NCBI GenBank assembly: GCA_019747705.1
Contig: JAIEQM010000026.1
Location: 24,447-88,446, forward strand
From: Chitinophagaceae bacterium
GTDB lineage: Bacteria; Bacteroidota; Bacteroidia; Chitinophagales; Chitinophagaceae
Direction of reading: 5' to 3'
DNA length: 64,000 bases
Both the position numbers and the translations under genes were made by a program. Under the pieces are notes generated by a model. That model was not told the DNA's origin, searched no databases, and saw only the letters and a program-made list of their open reading frames with translations. Shown in pieces: positions 35,914 to 44,794 of the stretch; position 1 is the first letter of the stretch, and each line of letters begins with the position of its first letter.

Positions 35914-35935
35914 GAGCCCCCTCCGCCCCAAAGGG

Positions 35936-36058
35936 CAATGTCATTAAGTTAAGTGTTTCGTCATTTCGACGTAAGGAGAAATCTCCCAAACTTCAAGCGT
36001 AACAAATTTTATGAGACCTCTCCCTACGGTCGAGGTGACGCTTAACTTAATGACATTG
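35936..36058. mobile_element. MITE-like element with 18-bp terminal inverted repeats and 9-bp target duplication
   Basis: CAATGTCATTAAGTTAAG (35936-35953) is the exact inverse of CTTAACTTAATGACATTG (36041-36058). The 123-bp element is flanked on both sides by CCCAAAGGG (35927-35935 and 36059-36067), a 9-bp direct duplication. Inside, GTCATTTCGACG and the inverse of GTCGAGGTGAC form a second, imperfect palindrome. No coding frame is present. It lies directly downstream of the propeller gene. Confidence 0.85.
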
Positions 36059-36427
36059 CCCAAAGGGGGTACTTCAGGGCACAGCCCTGACTTTTTCACA
36101 GACTTTAATAAAGGGTAACGTCCTGTTAGAATCAAGATTTCTATCGAAGAATTTTATTGCCAATTTTTTTCATGTGTTTATTTTTTATTTTAAATTATTG
36201 CCACTACTTGTCCCGCTTTTGCGGGATAGTATGCCCATAATCATTCCTGATTTGTATGTTTTGCTTATGGGCATTTCATAACATTTTCGTATGATTACTT
36301 AGGAACACTTTATCATCCTGTTACAATGAAATCGCATCAAACACAAAAAATACTATAAAGTAAAAGGCAGAAGTTTCATTAACTGTCTGCCTTTCATTTT
36401 GGAATTTGTTACTTGGTTCTTGGTTTC
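36059..36427. other. Gene-free spacer with nested hairpins
   Basis: No gene is supported. TCCCGC/GCGGGA (36211-36226) forms a tight hairpin with a TTTT loop. It is followed by a 10-bp perfect stem, ATGCCCATAA (36231-36240) and TTATGGGCAT (36265-36274). The function is unknown. The last third carries a terminator and a T/G word tract (TTACTTGGTTCTTGG). Confidence 0.55.
36363..36394. terminator. Hairpin terminator downstream of the broken lipoprotein gene
   Basis: AAAGGCAGA (36363-36371) pairs with TCTGCCTTT (36386-36394), a 9-bp perfect stem; short T runs follow on each strand. It lies 3-prime to the minus-strand pseudogene. Confidence 0.6.
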
Positions 36428-37109
36428 TTAATTTGTTATTTCCACATTCTTATTCTTTGCCCTGTACTTACTGGTAATACTTCCGCCATTGCTGGTTTGT
36501 TGCTGGAGTTGACTTAAAGTCCACCTGTCTATAAAAGCAATATGAGCTCCTGTTGTTGCAGGTTGCAGTTGTGCACTTGTCATTCTCACTCTTGTTGCAT
36601 TAACTGTTGTTTCAGTAAACGCTGATGCAGCTACCAATAAACCCACGCCATCATTTTGTGCAAGGGGTGTGCCTTCCCGGTTTAAATTATATTCCTGTGC
36701 TTTACTGATGGATAGAATAGCAGGAGTAGCGGGGAAGTCAATGGGTTTAATAGAAGGCACCGTGTTCACCAGTGTTTTTCCTTTGGTGTCTTTGTACGTA
36801 AAAGTGCCGGTAGCAACAAAACCATTGTATTCTTTTTCATAACGGCCAGGTATTTGGTTGAAAACAAGCACATCGTTATTGAAGCGAACTTCAGCAGGGG
36901 GAGGAAAGTTCCAGTTGGGTGCCTGTAATACTCTGCCCGAATTTAAAAGCAGCAACGGCCGTAGTTTTATCAGTATTCTTATCATAAAACAATTCATAAT
37001 CTGTGCGGATGCGGTCCTGATCAACAGCATCAGAAGGTTGTTTTTCGCAGACGCTAAATAAAAGGGCAGTAACTGCAATAAAGAGTGTGGCAACGATGTT
37101 TGTTTTCAT
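36428..37109 (-). pseudogene. Hypothetical envelope protein gene with one frameshift
   Basis: The minus-strand start MKTNIVATLFIAVTALLFSVC is a lipoprotein-like signal. The frame breaks at a C5 run on the minus strand (plus 36897-36901): one frame ends ELSSPC-stop, while removing one C gives ELSSPAEVRFNNDVLVFNQ and continues to EITN at 36428. The combined product of about 227 residues has a beta-rich domain (VAAFKFGQSITGTQLELS onward) with no recognised family. The lesion is one base in a homopolymer. It is adjacent to two other broken genes. Confidence 0.7.
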
Positions 37110-37255
37110 ATATTTTTGTTTTTATACAGTTTAAACGACTAAAAGAATACCAGCGTTGCAGCCTTTGTTGTATTTTGAACCAACAGCAGAATTTTTTGAA
37201 CCAACGAAACCAGGTGTTTTTGCATCAATGCATCAACCTGTAGATTTACATTGTA

Positions 37256-38294
37256 ATGTTCATCAACTTTAAACGATCAGAATTTTATAAATGGGCAATT
37301 CATTTGCTGTTCTGGCTCATCTTTGGATGGCTGAGCTACCGGTACACCATTGATTTTTTGAAACTCATTAAACTGCAGAAAACAAATGAAATGATGGCGC
37401 TGTACAGCATAGCAAATGTGCTGGTACTGATGGTTCCTGTTTACCTCAATTATTTTTTCCTGCTGCCCAACTATTTTTTGAAGCGCAGGTTTATCCTTTA
37501 TTTTTTATTGATGTTTTTATCAGTGCTGGCAGGTTCGTTTTTTATCTGCATGGTGGAAGATTAATTTTTGCGGCCTGATCATCCTGAATGGATGTATTCC
37601 AACCGGCATTTGTACAGCCGTGTGCCTTACCTGCTGGTATTTAATTTCATCGTTCATTTTTCTTTTTTGTTTGAAGAAGTGCAGCGCAAACAACGGCAGA
37701 AAACAGAATTGAAAAAAGCAAATGCAGAAACAGAATTAAAATGGCTGAAAGCACAGGTGAACCCCCCATTTTTTATTTAATGCACTCAATAACATTTACA
37801 GCCTTGCCTGTGTGCAAAGCAGCGAAACAGCGCCGGCTGTAATGAAGCTGAGCGAACTCATGCGCTATATGCTGCAGGAAAGTAATGCAGAAAAAATCAC
37901 TATAGAAAAAGAAGCGGCTTATCTCAATAATTATATACAACTGCAGATGCTCAAAAAACGTTATGCCAGTAAAATTGTTACGGATGTACAGCTTCAGAAT
38001 CCTTTGCTTATGATTGAGCCCATGCGCCTCATCAATTTTGTGGAAAATGCATTTAAACACAGCAACCCGGAAGAAGAACAGGCCTGGCTAAAAATGAAAC
38101 TGCATACCAATGGCAACCAACTGCAGTTTGAAATGACCAATACATTCGGGCAAACAGGCATAAAAGATAAAACTTCGGGAATTGGTTTGCAAAATGTAAA
38201 ACAACGTTTGCAGTTGCTGTACCCGGATCAGCATCAGTTAAACATTGAAACAAACAATGATGTTCATTCAGTACATTTAACCATCAGCGCCTGA
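37256..38294 (+). pseudogene. LytS/YehU-type sensor histidine kinase, broken twice
   Basis: Four membrane spans begin at WAIHLLFWLIFGWLS. An in-frame TAA at 37562-37564 (VED-stop-FLRPDHPEW) interrupts the frame, which then continues in phase. At the C6 run 37762-37767 one extra C shifts KAQVNPHFLFNALNN (the His_kinase H-box, with phosphoacceptor His) to KAQVNPPFFI-stop. The remainder is intact: LRYMLQES, the N-box INFVENAFKHS, and SGIGLQNVKQRL of the ATPase domain. Such kinases pair with the LytTR regulator that follows, with the last base of the stop overlapping its ATG. Two lesions make true loss likely. Confidence 0.8.
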
Positions 38295-38999
38295 TGATGG
38301 TTAATATTACTCCTTTAAAATGCCTTATTGTGGATGATGAAGATCTTGCGGTTTCATTGCCGGAAGCCTATGTGCAAAAAACAGAAGGTATTGAAGTGGC
38401 GGGCACCTGTCATCATGCGTTAGAAGCAAAAGCGTTTTTGCAAACGCATACTGTAGATATTCTTTTCCTGGATATACAAATGCCATACCTCACAGGACTG
38501 GAACTGGTAAAACAATTGGCAAACCCGCCACTCATTATTTTCACCACTTCTTACAGCGAGCACGCAGTGGAAGCTTTTGAACTCAAGGTGATGGATTATT
38601 TATTGAAGCCTTTCACCTATGAACGTTTTTTGCAGGCTGTTGAAAAAACAAAAAACTATCTGCAACTACTGCCTCAGCAAAAAACAGCAGGTTATTTTTT
38701 TTGTAAAGAGTAATGGTATGCAGGTGAAAATTTTGTATGATGATGTATTGTATATTGAAGGAGTGAAGCAATATGTAAAAATTATAACGGCTGCCGGGCA
38801 AACAATTACCCTTGAAAGTATAAAGAAACTGGAAGAACAGTTGCCTGCTGATCAGTTTATGCGTTTACACAAATCATATATTGTTTCGCTTAAAAAAATT
38901 ACCGCCATGGGCCGTAAAGAAATCAGCATTGGCAATAAAAAAATTCCTGTTGGCAAAACCTATGAGGAAGCGTGGATGAAACAAATGCGTGAACTTTAA
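38294..38999 (+). pseudogene. LytTR-family response regulator with one frameshift
   Basis: The receiver domain begins CLIVDDEDLAVSLPEAY, with the phospho-Asp in ILFLDIQMPYL (near residue 57) and Lys in LLKPF. At the T8 run 38695-38702 one extra T shifts the frame to a stop (GYFFCKE). With seven T residues it would read GYFFVKSNGMQVKILYDDV, leading into a complete LytTR DNA-binding domain (DVLYIEGVKQYVKII, MRLHKSYIVSL). It would act downstream of the kinase gene whose end it overlaps. The two genes form a broken two-component system. Confidence 0.82.
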
Positions 39000-39364
39000 T
39001 GTTTCTTTTGTTTATCGTACAAGCTTTTTGGTATAACAAATGGTTTCCCTTTTAGTGAATCAGGAATAATGATGGGATTCAATTTTCTGCGGGGATAATA
39101 AGGATTGGGCATTGTTCCTTTCATCGTGCCTTTAAAGCTATTGGGCATTTGCTTTACAAGATTACTGTCGGCCACTACTACAGGCATATTATCCTGCGGC
39201 AATAAATAAACAGTTCCATAAGGCGACTTGCCAACAATACGTTCCTGCAGCAATAAAGGCTGTCCGGGATAAATGGAACTGTCGTTTACCACGGGTCTTT
39301 TGTTTTGGCTTACGGCACTGAGGCTCAAAATGAGTAAGGCGGAGATGATAAATAAAGGTTTCAT
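38996..39364 (-). CDS. Small exported hypothetical protein
   Basis: A 122-residue protein with an N-terminal signal (MKPLFIISALLILSLSAVSQ, residues 1-20). The mature part is proline-rich and has no recognised motif (PNPYYPRRKLNPIIIPD, PFVIPKSLYDKQKKH). The frame is open upstream, but the ATG at 39364 gives a proper signal peptide. Its stop overlaps the response-regulator stop by four bases in convergent orientation. Confidence 0.7.
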   Translation of the reverse strand: MKPLFIISALLILSLSAVSQNKRPVVNDSSIYPGQPLLLQERIVGKSPYGTVYLLPQDNMPVVVADSNLVKQMPNSFKGTMKGTMPNPYYPRRKLNPIIIPDSLKGKPFVIPKSLYDKQKKH

Positions 39365-39471
39365 AAAACAGCTTTGAGGATTGAAGATAGAAAATTTTCC
39401 TGTTAAAACAGTTTTGCTCAATTGTAAACCCTGTCTTTACTTTGTACCTCATCATTTAAATTGCAACCATT

Positions 39472-39912
39472 ATGTATAACGGACTTGTGCACTTACACAG
39501 CGCCCTTCGATGGGTGATTTTAATTCTGTTAATTATTTGTTTGATACAGGCATTTACTAAAAATGAAAAGATTGCCAAAACAAGTTTATGGCTGCTCATT
39601 TCATCACACATCATGCTGCTGCTGGGATTGTTTCAATATTTTAACAGTGAGGCAGTGGGTTTTCACATGGCAGAACGTTTGGGTGGTTTTGGTAATGTAA
39701 TGAAAGACAGCTTTGCCCGTTTCTGGGTGGTAGAACATATTTCAGCAATGATATTGGCCATCATCCTTATTACAATGGCAAGGGGCCGTGCTAAAAAATT
39801 AAAGTTTGGTTTAGCTATGTGGATGTATATAATTGCACTCATATTAATTCTTGCTGCTGTACCCTGGCCTTTCAGGGAAGGGATTGGAAGACCATGGTTT
39901 CCGGGAATGTAA
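39472..39912 (+). CDS. Four-span cytochrome-like membrane protein
   Basis: A 146-residue inner-membrane protein with spans near residues 10-25, 39-58, 86-103 and 112-130. His residues sit within or next to spans (LVHLHSALRW, SSHIMLLLG, VVEHISAMI), as in small haem-binding b-type membrane proteins, and the family is common in Bacteroidota. No redox partner lies next to it. The direct haem role is inference. The start is directly preceded by TTGCAACCATT, implying a very short leader. Confidence 0.75.
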   Translation: MYNGLVHLHSALRWVILILLIICLIQAFTKNEKIAKTSLWLLISSHIMLLLGLFQYFNSEAVGFHMAERLGGFGNVMKDSFARFWVVEHISAMILAIILITMARGRAKKLKFGLAMWMYIIALILILAAVPWPFREGIGRPWFPGM

Positions 39913-39939
39913 TGTTCATTATACCGTAACTAAAAAAAT

Positions 39940-40034
39940 GGAATATAAAGAACACTGCGAACCACAAAGTTCACAATGAAAATTTAAGCCCTTGTGTACG
40001 TTGTGCTGCCTTTGTAAGCTTTGTGTTCCTTTAA
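39940..40034. repeat. CACAAAGTTCAC-type word repeat, partly inverted
   Basis: The spacer carries AAAGAACACTGCGAACCACA (39948-39967) on the left and, inverted, TTTGTAAGCTTTGTGTTCC (40010-40028) on the right, which together can fold back. It is one of several spacers in the window built from degenerate short words. Confidence 0.45.
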
Positions 40035-40069
40035 AATAAACGTTTAAATTAAGCTCTGATATTTTTTTT

Positions 40070-40528
40070 ATGAATCCAGTTTTCAAAAAAATGAATTACA
40101 AAGAACAGAAAGTAATTCATGTAATGAATGGCCCCGCCAGTTTTGATAAAGAGCTGAAAGAGATGATGCCTTTGGCTGCCATTAAAAAAGAAGTAAAAGC
40201 AAAAGACAAAGCTGAATTCATCATCAGCTTTTGCACTAAGCTCAAAGAAGTGGAAGCAACAGCAGCGCTTGCTCAAAAAACTTTACAGGATGATGGCTTG
40301 CTCTGGATGGTTTATCCAAAAGGAACTTCTAAAAAATATAAATGCGAATTCAACCGTGATACCGGCTGGGATAGTTTGGGCAAAGCTGGTTTTGAACCGG
40401 TGCGGATGGTAGCTATAGATGAAGACTGGAGCGCCCTGCGTTTTCGCAGGGTGGAATTTATTAAAACCATGATAAGGAGTTTTGCCATGACGGAGGAAGG
40501 AAAGAAAAGAATAGCGAAGAAGAAATAA
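40070..40528 (+). CDS. DUF3052-like hypothetical protein
   Basis: A 152-residue soluble protein. The segment LLWMVYPKGTSKKYKCEFNRDTGWDSL (near residue 80) and VAIDEDWSALRFRRVEFIK (near residue 115) are conserved marks of a DUF3052-type family of unknown function. The start at 40070 gives MNPVFKKMNYKEQK; the ATG seven codons later (40091) is an equally plausible start. A basic C-terminal tail (GKKRIAKKK) suggests nucleic-acid contact, but no domain shows it. It is convergent with the Bro-N gene. Confidence 0.75.
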   Translation: MNPVFKKMNYKEQKVIHVMNGPASFDKELKEMMPLAAIKKEVKAKDKAEFIISFCTKLKEVEATAALAQKTLQDDGLLWMVYPKGTSKKYKCEFNRDTGWDSLGKAGFEPVRMVAIDEDWSALRFRRVEFIKTMIRSFAMTEEGKKRIAKKK

Positions 40529-40551
40529 GTTTTGATTGAATGGGTTTACTA

Positions 40552-41409
40552 TTATTTTTTCTTTTTTGCGTCAGAAGAATTTAATTGCAACACAGATTTT
40601 GCATTCAAAGCTGTAACAACTTTTTTGCCCGTTTTTGCTTCCAGTTCTTTGCGTGCAACTTTGGCCACATTGCCACCTTGTTGAGCTGCTTTCTTACTGT
40701 CTTCAAATGTTTCAGGATTGGTAGCAGCCGAAATATCTTTGGCAGATGCTTCTGCAAGCATATTTAAAATAAGTTCGGTGTTGGTCATGTTATCCCGCAG
40801 ATTTTCTTTCTTTAAACCTTTGAGTATTTTGTATTCTTTGGTAGTGTGTTCACTCCAAGCCTTTGTAATGATATCAGTAAGTGTTGCAAACTGGGCGCCT
40901 TCCTTTAAACCCCGTTTCTTCCACTCATCAGTAAGTTCTTTTCTTATCTCAATACTTTTCAAACGCTGGTTGATCCAGTTTTCGGAATAGCCAAGATTGA
41001 GGTATTGCTGCAAAGCCCTGTCAATACTCAGTTCAGGGTCCTGCATTTCATCGAGGCGTTCAGAAGCGACCTGCGCCAGCCAGAGTTTAAACGGTTCTGC
41101 CTTTGGCGAAGGAATGGATTGAATGAGGCGGAAAAGCTGCTCGGTATCGGCTACATCGGTTTTATAAAATTTGCCGTCAGCAGATTGCATTTTCAGTTGT
41201 CCGATTTTTTCGGACAACTGGCTTCCTTCCTTCTTGAGCTTGGTTTTGAGATCGCTCCAGTATTTTCTGGGCCTGTCGGTTCCTGTGAGGATTTCTATGG
41301 TATCAATAATGGAGAAATACCATTTTTCATTTTCCTCATCCCAGAGTGTTCTTACTTTGCTGTCTTCAAAAAGTTTTATTTCGTTTTGTTTTGTCATGAT
41401 GTTATTCAT
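40552..41409 (-). CDS. Bro-N/DinD-like protein
   Basis: A 285-residue protein with an N-terminal BRO-N-type domain (IKLFEDSKVRTLWDEENEKW to about residue 115, including WYFSIIDTIEILTGTDRPRKYW), found in phage antirepressors and baculovirus BRO proteins. The C-terminal half resembles the chromosomal DinD-like form: MTNTELILNMLAEASAKDIS near residue 205, then a Lys-rich end. Members are often found in chromosomes without any prophage, as here. The role is unknown; it may bind DNA. The start could be MNNIMTK (41409) or the ATG four codons later. Confidence 0.8.
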   Translation of the reverse strand: MNNIMTKQNEIKLFEDSKVRTLWDEENEKWYFSIIDTIEILTGTDRPRKYWSDLKTKLKKEGSQLSEKIGQLKMQSADGKFYKTDVADTEQLFRLIQSIPSPKAEPFKLWLAQVASERLDEMQDPELSIDRALQQYLNLGYSENWINQRLKSIEIRKELTDEWKKRGLKEGAQFATLTDIITKAWSEHTTKEYKILKGLKKENLRDNMTNTELILNMLAEASAKDISAATNPETFEDSKKAAQQGGNVAKVARKELEAKTGKKVVTALNAKSVLQLNSSDAKKKK

Positions 41410-41470
41410 TTTTGTGTTCAGTCAAAATTATTGCCTTTAAACAATAGCATAGCTACTAACAAGAAAATTT

Positions 41471-42577
41471 TTACGCAATCTCCTTCAATGCATCACAATA
41501 CATTTTCATTTCTTCCAGTGTGCCCATGCTCACACGGCTCCATTTACCATTCCAGAAATCACGGTACTGCACAAAAATATTTTTGTTTTGCATTTGCTGT
41601 GTGTAACGCTCACCAATACTGCTGATGTTGACCATTACAAAACTGGCGGCAGAAGCAATGTATTCCAATTTCAATTGCTCAAACGTATTGTAACACATGG
41701 TTCTTGCTTCAGCATTTTTCTTGCGGCAACCGGCAACAAAAGTTTCATCTTTTAACGCAGCCATAGCGGCCATGGCAGTTACAGCGCTCACACTTACATC
41801 AGGCCAGGGTTGCAGGGCTGCTAATTTTTTAATGGTATCAGCATGTGCAACGGCATACCCAATTCGTGCGCCTGCCAGGCCATAAATTTTTGAAAATGTT
41901 TTTGCCACAATAATGTTTTGATTTTTCAAAGCCATATCACTGAGCGTTGGAATATTTTCAAACTCCGTATAAGCTTCATCCACCAGTACCCAACATTTTT
42001 TACTGCACTCTTCAACAAAGTTGCGGAGCAAGTGATGTTTAACAACCGTACCTGTGGGGTTATTGGGATTGCACACATATACCAATGAAGTTTCATTATC
42101 AATTGCTGAAAGCATGGCCGCCAGGTCCATTGTTTTATCACCGCTTGCCAATGGAATTTTTTTAATGCCGGCCCCCATGAGCTCCGCTACTTTATACCAG
42201 CTTCCAAACGTGGGAAAAGGCGAAATCATGGTTTTGCTTTTCATGGAAGCAAGAATAGCTGTTAAGCCCAGCAACTCAGATGAACCTGCACCCATGAGAA
42301 TATTTACGGGTTCAACATTCCAGTGTGTGGCTAATTGCTGTTTGAGCAAAGGATGTATATCATCAGGATAGCGGTTGGAAAGTTTAGCAGCATCAGCCAT
42401 TGCTTTAATTGTATTGGCAGACGGGCCATAAGCATTTTCATTGCTGTTGAGTAAAATCATTGCTGCAGGAAATGGTTTTTGCTGTTCCCCTGCATATATG
42501 TTTTTGGAAATGCTGAGGCCTGCAGTTAAAGCAGCAGTAATCTTTAACCAGTCACGGCGGGAAGTGGGTTGTGGCAT
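41471..42577 (-). CDS. Tat-exported PLP aminotransferase, HisC-like
   Basis: A 368-residue fold-type I aminotransferase related to histidinol-phosphate aminotransferase. It carries a clear twin-arginine signal (TSRRDWLKITAALTAGLSIS at residues 5-24), so it is probably periplasmic. PLP-binding features are YVCNPNNPTGTVV near residue 172, VDEAYTEF near residue 202 and the Schiff-base Lys in AKTFSKIYGLAGARIGY near residue 230. No his operon is adjacent, arguing against a role in histidine synthesis. The PLP is presumably bound before export. The ATG at 42577 is used. The substrate is unknown. Confidence 0.88.
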   Translation of the reverse strand: MPQPTSRRDWLKITAALTAGLSISKNIYAGEQQKPFPAAMILLNSNENAYGPSANTIKAMADAAKLSNRYPDDIHPLLKQQLATHWNVEPVNILMGAGSSELLGLTAILASMKSKTMISPFPTFGSWYKVAELMGAGIKKIPLASGDKTMDLAAMLSAIDNETSLVYVCNPNNPTGTVVKHHLLRNFVEECSKKCWVLVDEAYTEFENIPTLSDMALKNQNIIVAKTFSKIYGLAGARIGYAVAHADTIKKLAALQPWPDVSVSAVTAMAAMAALKDETFVAGCRKKNAEARTMCYNTFEQLKLEYIASAASFVMVNISSIGERYTQQMQNKNIFVQYRDFWNGKWSRVSMGTLEEMKMYCDALKEIA

Positions 42578-42642
42578 AAACAAAAAATTGATGAAGGAAA
42601 AGCTACAGTATTTTATTCAAATACGAAAACAGCGTGCATAAA

Positions 42643-43005
42643 TTATTCTTCTGTTATGTACTCATTAAAACTCAGCTTATTCCCAAAAGGGTCCTGCACC
42701 ACCATTTCCAGCGTGCCGTAAAATGTTTTTTCAACAGATGGACGGTAATACTTGTAGGGTTTGAGTGATGCATGAAATTTTTCAAGCTCAGTACACTCAA
42801 TAAAAATGCGAACACCGGGCACACTATCACCATGATGTTCGCTCAAATGAATTTCAATATCATCTTTTTTAATGCCAATGTAAAAGGGAGTATCGGGTTC
42901 AAACTGATGTTCCCATTCAACTTCAAAACCCAGCCATTCAACATAAAATTCTTTGGCTTTGGGCACATCAAAGATGCGCAGAATGGGAATTGTTTTTTGA
43001 AGCAT
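42643..43005 (-). CDS. VOC (glyoxalase/bleomycin-resistance) superfamily protein
   Basis: A 120-residue single-module VOC protein with the usual order: IPILRIFDVPKAKEFYVEWLGFEVEW at the N-terminus and VVQDPFGNKLSFNEY at the C-terminus, the latter with the metal-ligand Asn/Glu region. DIEIHLSEHHGD lies near residue 50. The family includes lyases, dioxygenases and drug-binding proteins; the substrate cannot be deduced. It is followed, on the same strand, by the aminotransferase gene. Confidence 0.85.
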   Translation of the reverse strand: MLQKTIPILRIFDVPKAKEFYVEWLGFEVEWEHQFEPDTPFYIGIKKDDIEIHLSEHHGDSVPGVRIFIECTELEKFHASLKPYKYYRPSVEKTFYGTLEMVVQDPFGNKLSFNEYITEE

Positions 43006-43013
43006 GATTATAA

Positions 43014-43089
43014 AGTTGCAAAGTTGACAGAGTTTACGAAGTTAATAAAGGAATACAACCATATCAACTTTATCAACCCTGTTAACTTT
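43014..43089. repeat. AAGTTGACAGAGTTTACGA-type word repeat
   Basis: The spacer between the VOC gene and the phosphoesterase gene carries degenerate words on both strands: AAAGTTGACAGAGTTTACG on the left and TATCAACTTTATCAACCCTG then TTAACTTTC on the right, which are partly inverted copies. No other feature was seen. Confidence 0.45.
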
Positions 43090-43614
43090 CTACCTGCTCC
43101 CCAACTCAATCACTTCACAATTCTTCATCTCCTTCCTGTCAATAACAAACCGTATCACTGTTCTTACTTTATGCCAGCCCTGTTTACCTGCAGCACCGGG
43201 GTTCATATGCAGGCATTGCAGTTTATCATCATACATCACTTTTAAAATATGACTGTGCCCTGCAATAAATAATTGCGGTTTGTGAATGAGTAATTCTTTT
43301 TTTGTTTCAGGATTGTAACGGGGCGGGTAACCACCAATATGACGCATCATTACTTTCACCTCTTCGCACATAAAGACTAATTGTTCCGGATAAACAGAAC
43401 GGATATCATTGCCGTCAATATTTCCATAAACTCCTTTAATCGTCAGGCCACTTTGAGTGGCCAGACGATCAGACACATCGTTCCGACCGCTTAAAGCGTT
43501 CAGGCCGGTACCCCAATCACCCGCATGCCAAAGCTCATCACAGTTTTTAAAATGTTCAAAAACTGCTTCATCTAAATAACCATGTGTATCTGATAGCAAC
43601 CCAATCCTTCTCAA
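43090..43614 (-). CDS. YfcE/MJ0936-type metallophosphoesterase
   Basis: A 174-residue calcineurin-like phosphoesterase. Metal-binding motifs are complete: GLLSDTHGYLDE (Asp8, His10), LWHAGDWGTG near residue 32 and VYGNIDGNDIR near residue 66, then GHSHILKVM near residue 118, and HMNPGAAGKQG near residue 135. Small members of this family hydrolyse phosphodiesters, and the natural substrate is unknown. It is followed on the same strand by the VOC gene after an AT-rich spacer with word repeats. Confidence 0.92.
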   Translation of the reverse strand: MRRIGLLSDTHGYLDEAVFEHFKNCDELWHAGDWGTGLNALSGRNDVSDRLATQSGLTIKGVYGNIDGNDIRSVYPEQLVFMCEEVKVMMRHIGGYPPRYNPETKKELLIHKPQLFIAGHSHILKVMYDDKLQCLHMNPGAAGKQGWHKVRTVIRFVIDRKEMKNCEVIELGSR

Positions 43615-43634
43615 ACTGTAATTTTTTATGGAAA

Positions 43635-44270
43635 TTATTTTGAATGTTTTTTCTTTTGATGTGCAAAAATGCCAAATGCATAATTCATCTGTATGGCAAT
43701 AATTACAAAAATGCTCAGGTACGTATTAATAAAACAAAGTAATGCACCGGCAAAGTACATGGATTGACCCGCAATGATTCGTTTTACAATGGCAGTATTC
43801 ACTTCTTTTTGATCCTGGCCCGTAAAAGAAAGAAAATTTTTCTTCCTGGCATATCTCCAGTGTACATATAACATAGCGCCCAGCGCCAGGATGTTGAGCC
43901 AGTAAATACCTATGGTAATTTTATTGTTGATATGATTGCCCGGCAACGAAATGGAAAACGGAACCAATGAAACAAAAAACAGAAAGAGAATAGAAATCCG
44001 GTTGAGGTTACGGTCGTACTTTTCAATAAAGTTAAACTGTGTGCTTTGCCCCGTCCAGAAAATACCCAGCGTTACAAAACCCGGGAAACAGGCGAGCAGT
44101 GTGGGCAATACTTCTTTTAATGAGCGCCAAAGAATTTTTTCAGAAGTTACCTGTGCAATGGGGTCTTTCAAATTAAATACAAGGATGGTGATGGCAATGG
44201 CAAACACACCATCACTCAGCGCTTCAATACGCTGCACCCGCTGGCCGGCAATTTTGTTATAATGAAGCAT
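43635..44270 (-). CDS. TMEM175-family (DUF1211) membrane protein
   Basis: A 211-residue protein with the signature RIEALSDGVFAIAITILVF (residue 15 onward). Six hydrophobic segments follow, ending in a His/Lys tail (HQKKKHSK). The family forms lysosomal and bacterial potassium-conducting channels. It is a paralogue of the gene at 24130-24849 but more distant in the later spans. It lies 20 bp upstream of the phosphoesterase gene on the same strand, so the two are probably cotranscribed. Confidence 0.88.
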   Translation of the reverse strand: MLHYNKIAGQRVQRIEALSDGVFAIAITILVFNLKDPIAQVTSEKILWRSLKEVLPTLLACFPGFVTLGIFWTGQSTQFNFIEKYDRNLNRISILFLFFVSLVPFSISLPGNHINNKITIGIYWLNILALGAMLYVHWRYARKKNFLSFTGQDQKEVNTAIVKRIIAGQSMYFAGALLCFINTYLSIFVIIAIQMNYAFGIFAHQKKKHSK

Positions 44271-44332
44271 GCTTAAAAATAAGTAAAAAGGCCGGCAGGC
44301 GGTAAAATTTTATTGTTTAACTTTAGGTTGTT

Positions 44333-44662
44333 ATGATTCTTCGTATTCCATTATTATTTGAAGGTTCTAAGCATTCAAAAAACCTCTATGCGTTGTTTGA
44401 CAGCGGAGCTACGTATTCATGTATTAATAAAGACCAGGCAAAAGAGCCGGAGGGTTTTATTTCATCAAAGAGTTTTTTGAAATTACATTTTTATAAAGAT
44501 GGCGTACGATTAGGCAGCGAGTTTTTAGTGATGCCTGGCTTGATGAATGAAGTAATAATTGGTGCCGGTATAATTAAACGGTTTAATTTTAAATTCGATT
44601 GGGTACGAAAAGAATATTTTATTCAGCATAAATTACCAAAGCTTATTCCCGTAAACGAATAG
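44333..44662 (+). CDS. Single-domain retropepsin-like aspartic protease
   Basis: A 109-residue protein with the clan AA pattern. ALFDSGATYSCI (Asp23-Ser-Gly) is the active-site DSG variant of DTG, and EVIIGAGIIKRFNF (near residue 71) supplies the hydrophobic-hydrophobic-Gly flap-side motif. With one catalytic Asp, it would act as a homodimer. Such short retropepsins occur in many bacteria and their targets are unknown. The gene stands alone between a channel gene and the homogentisate dioxygenase. Confidence 0.75.
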   Translation: MILRIPLLFEGSKHSKNLYALFDSGATYSCINKDQAKEPEGFISSKSFLKLHFYKDGVRLGSEFLVMPGLMNEVIIGAGIIKRFNFKFDWVRKEYFIQHKLPKLIPVNE

Positions 44663-44794
44663 TATCATGCCTTTCCACCGCAATTTCACATATTGGATTG
44701 ACAAAAGAAAATGGAAATATGTATTTCTGTTGGCAACGCTTGAATTATCAGGAAAATAATCTTACTGCTTAGTTGCTCAATAAAGAAATATTGT

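Noticed and set aside
40552..41409. Prophage, because of the Bro-N protein
   Set aside because: No capsid, integrase, terminase or lysis gene lies nearby; Bro-N/DinD-like genes also occur alone in chromosomes.
44666..44758. A 30-residue frame after the retropepsin gene
   Set aside because: It has no recognisable motif and could arise by chance; no support beyond an ATG and a stop.
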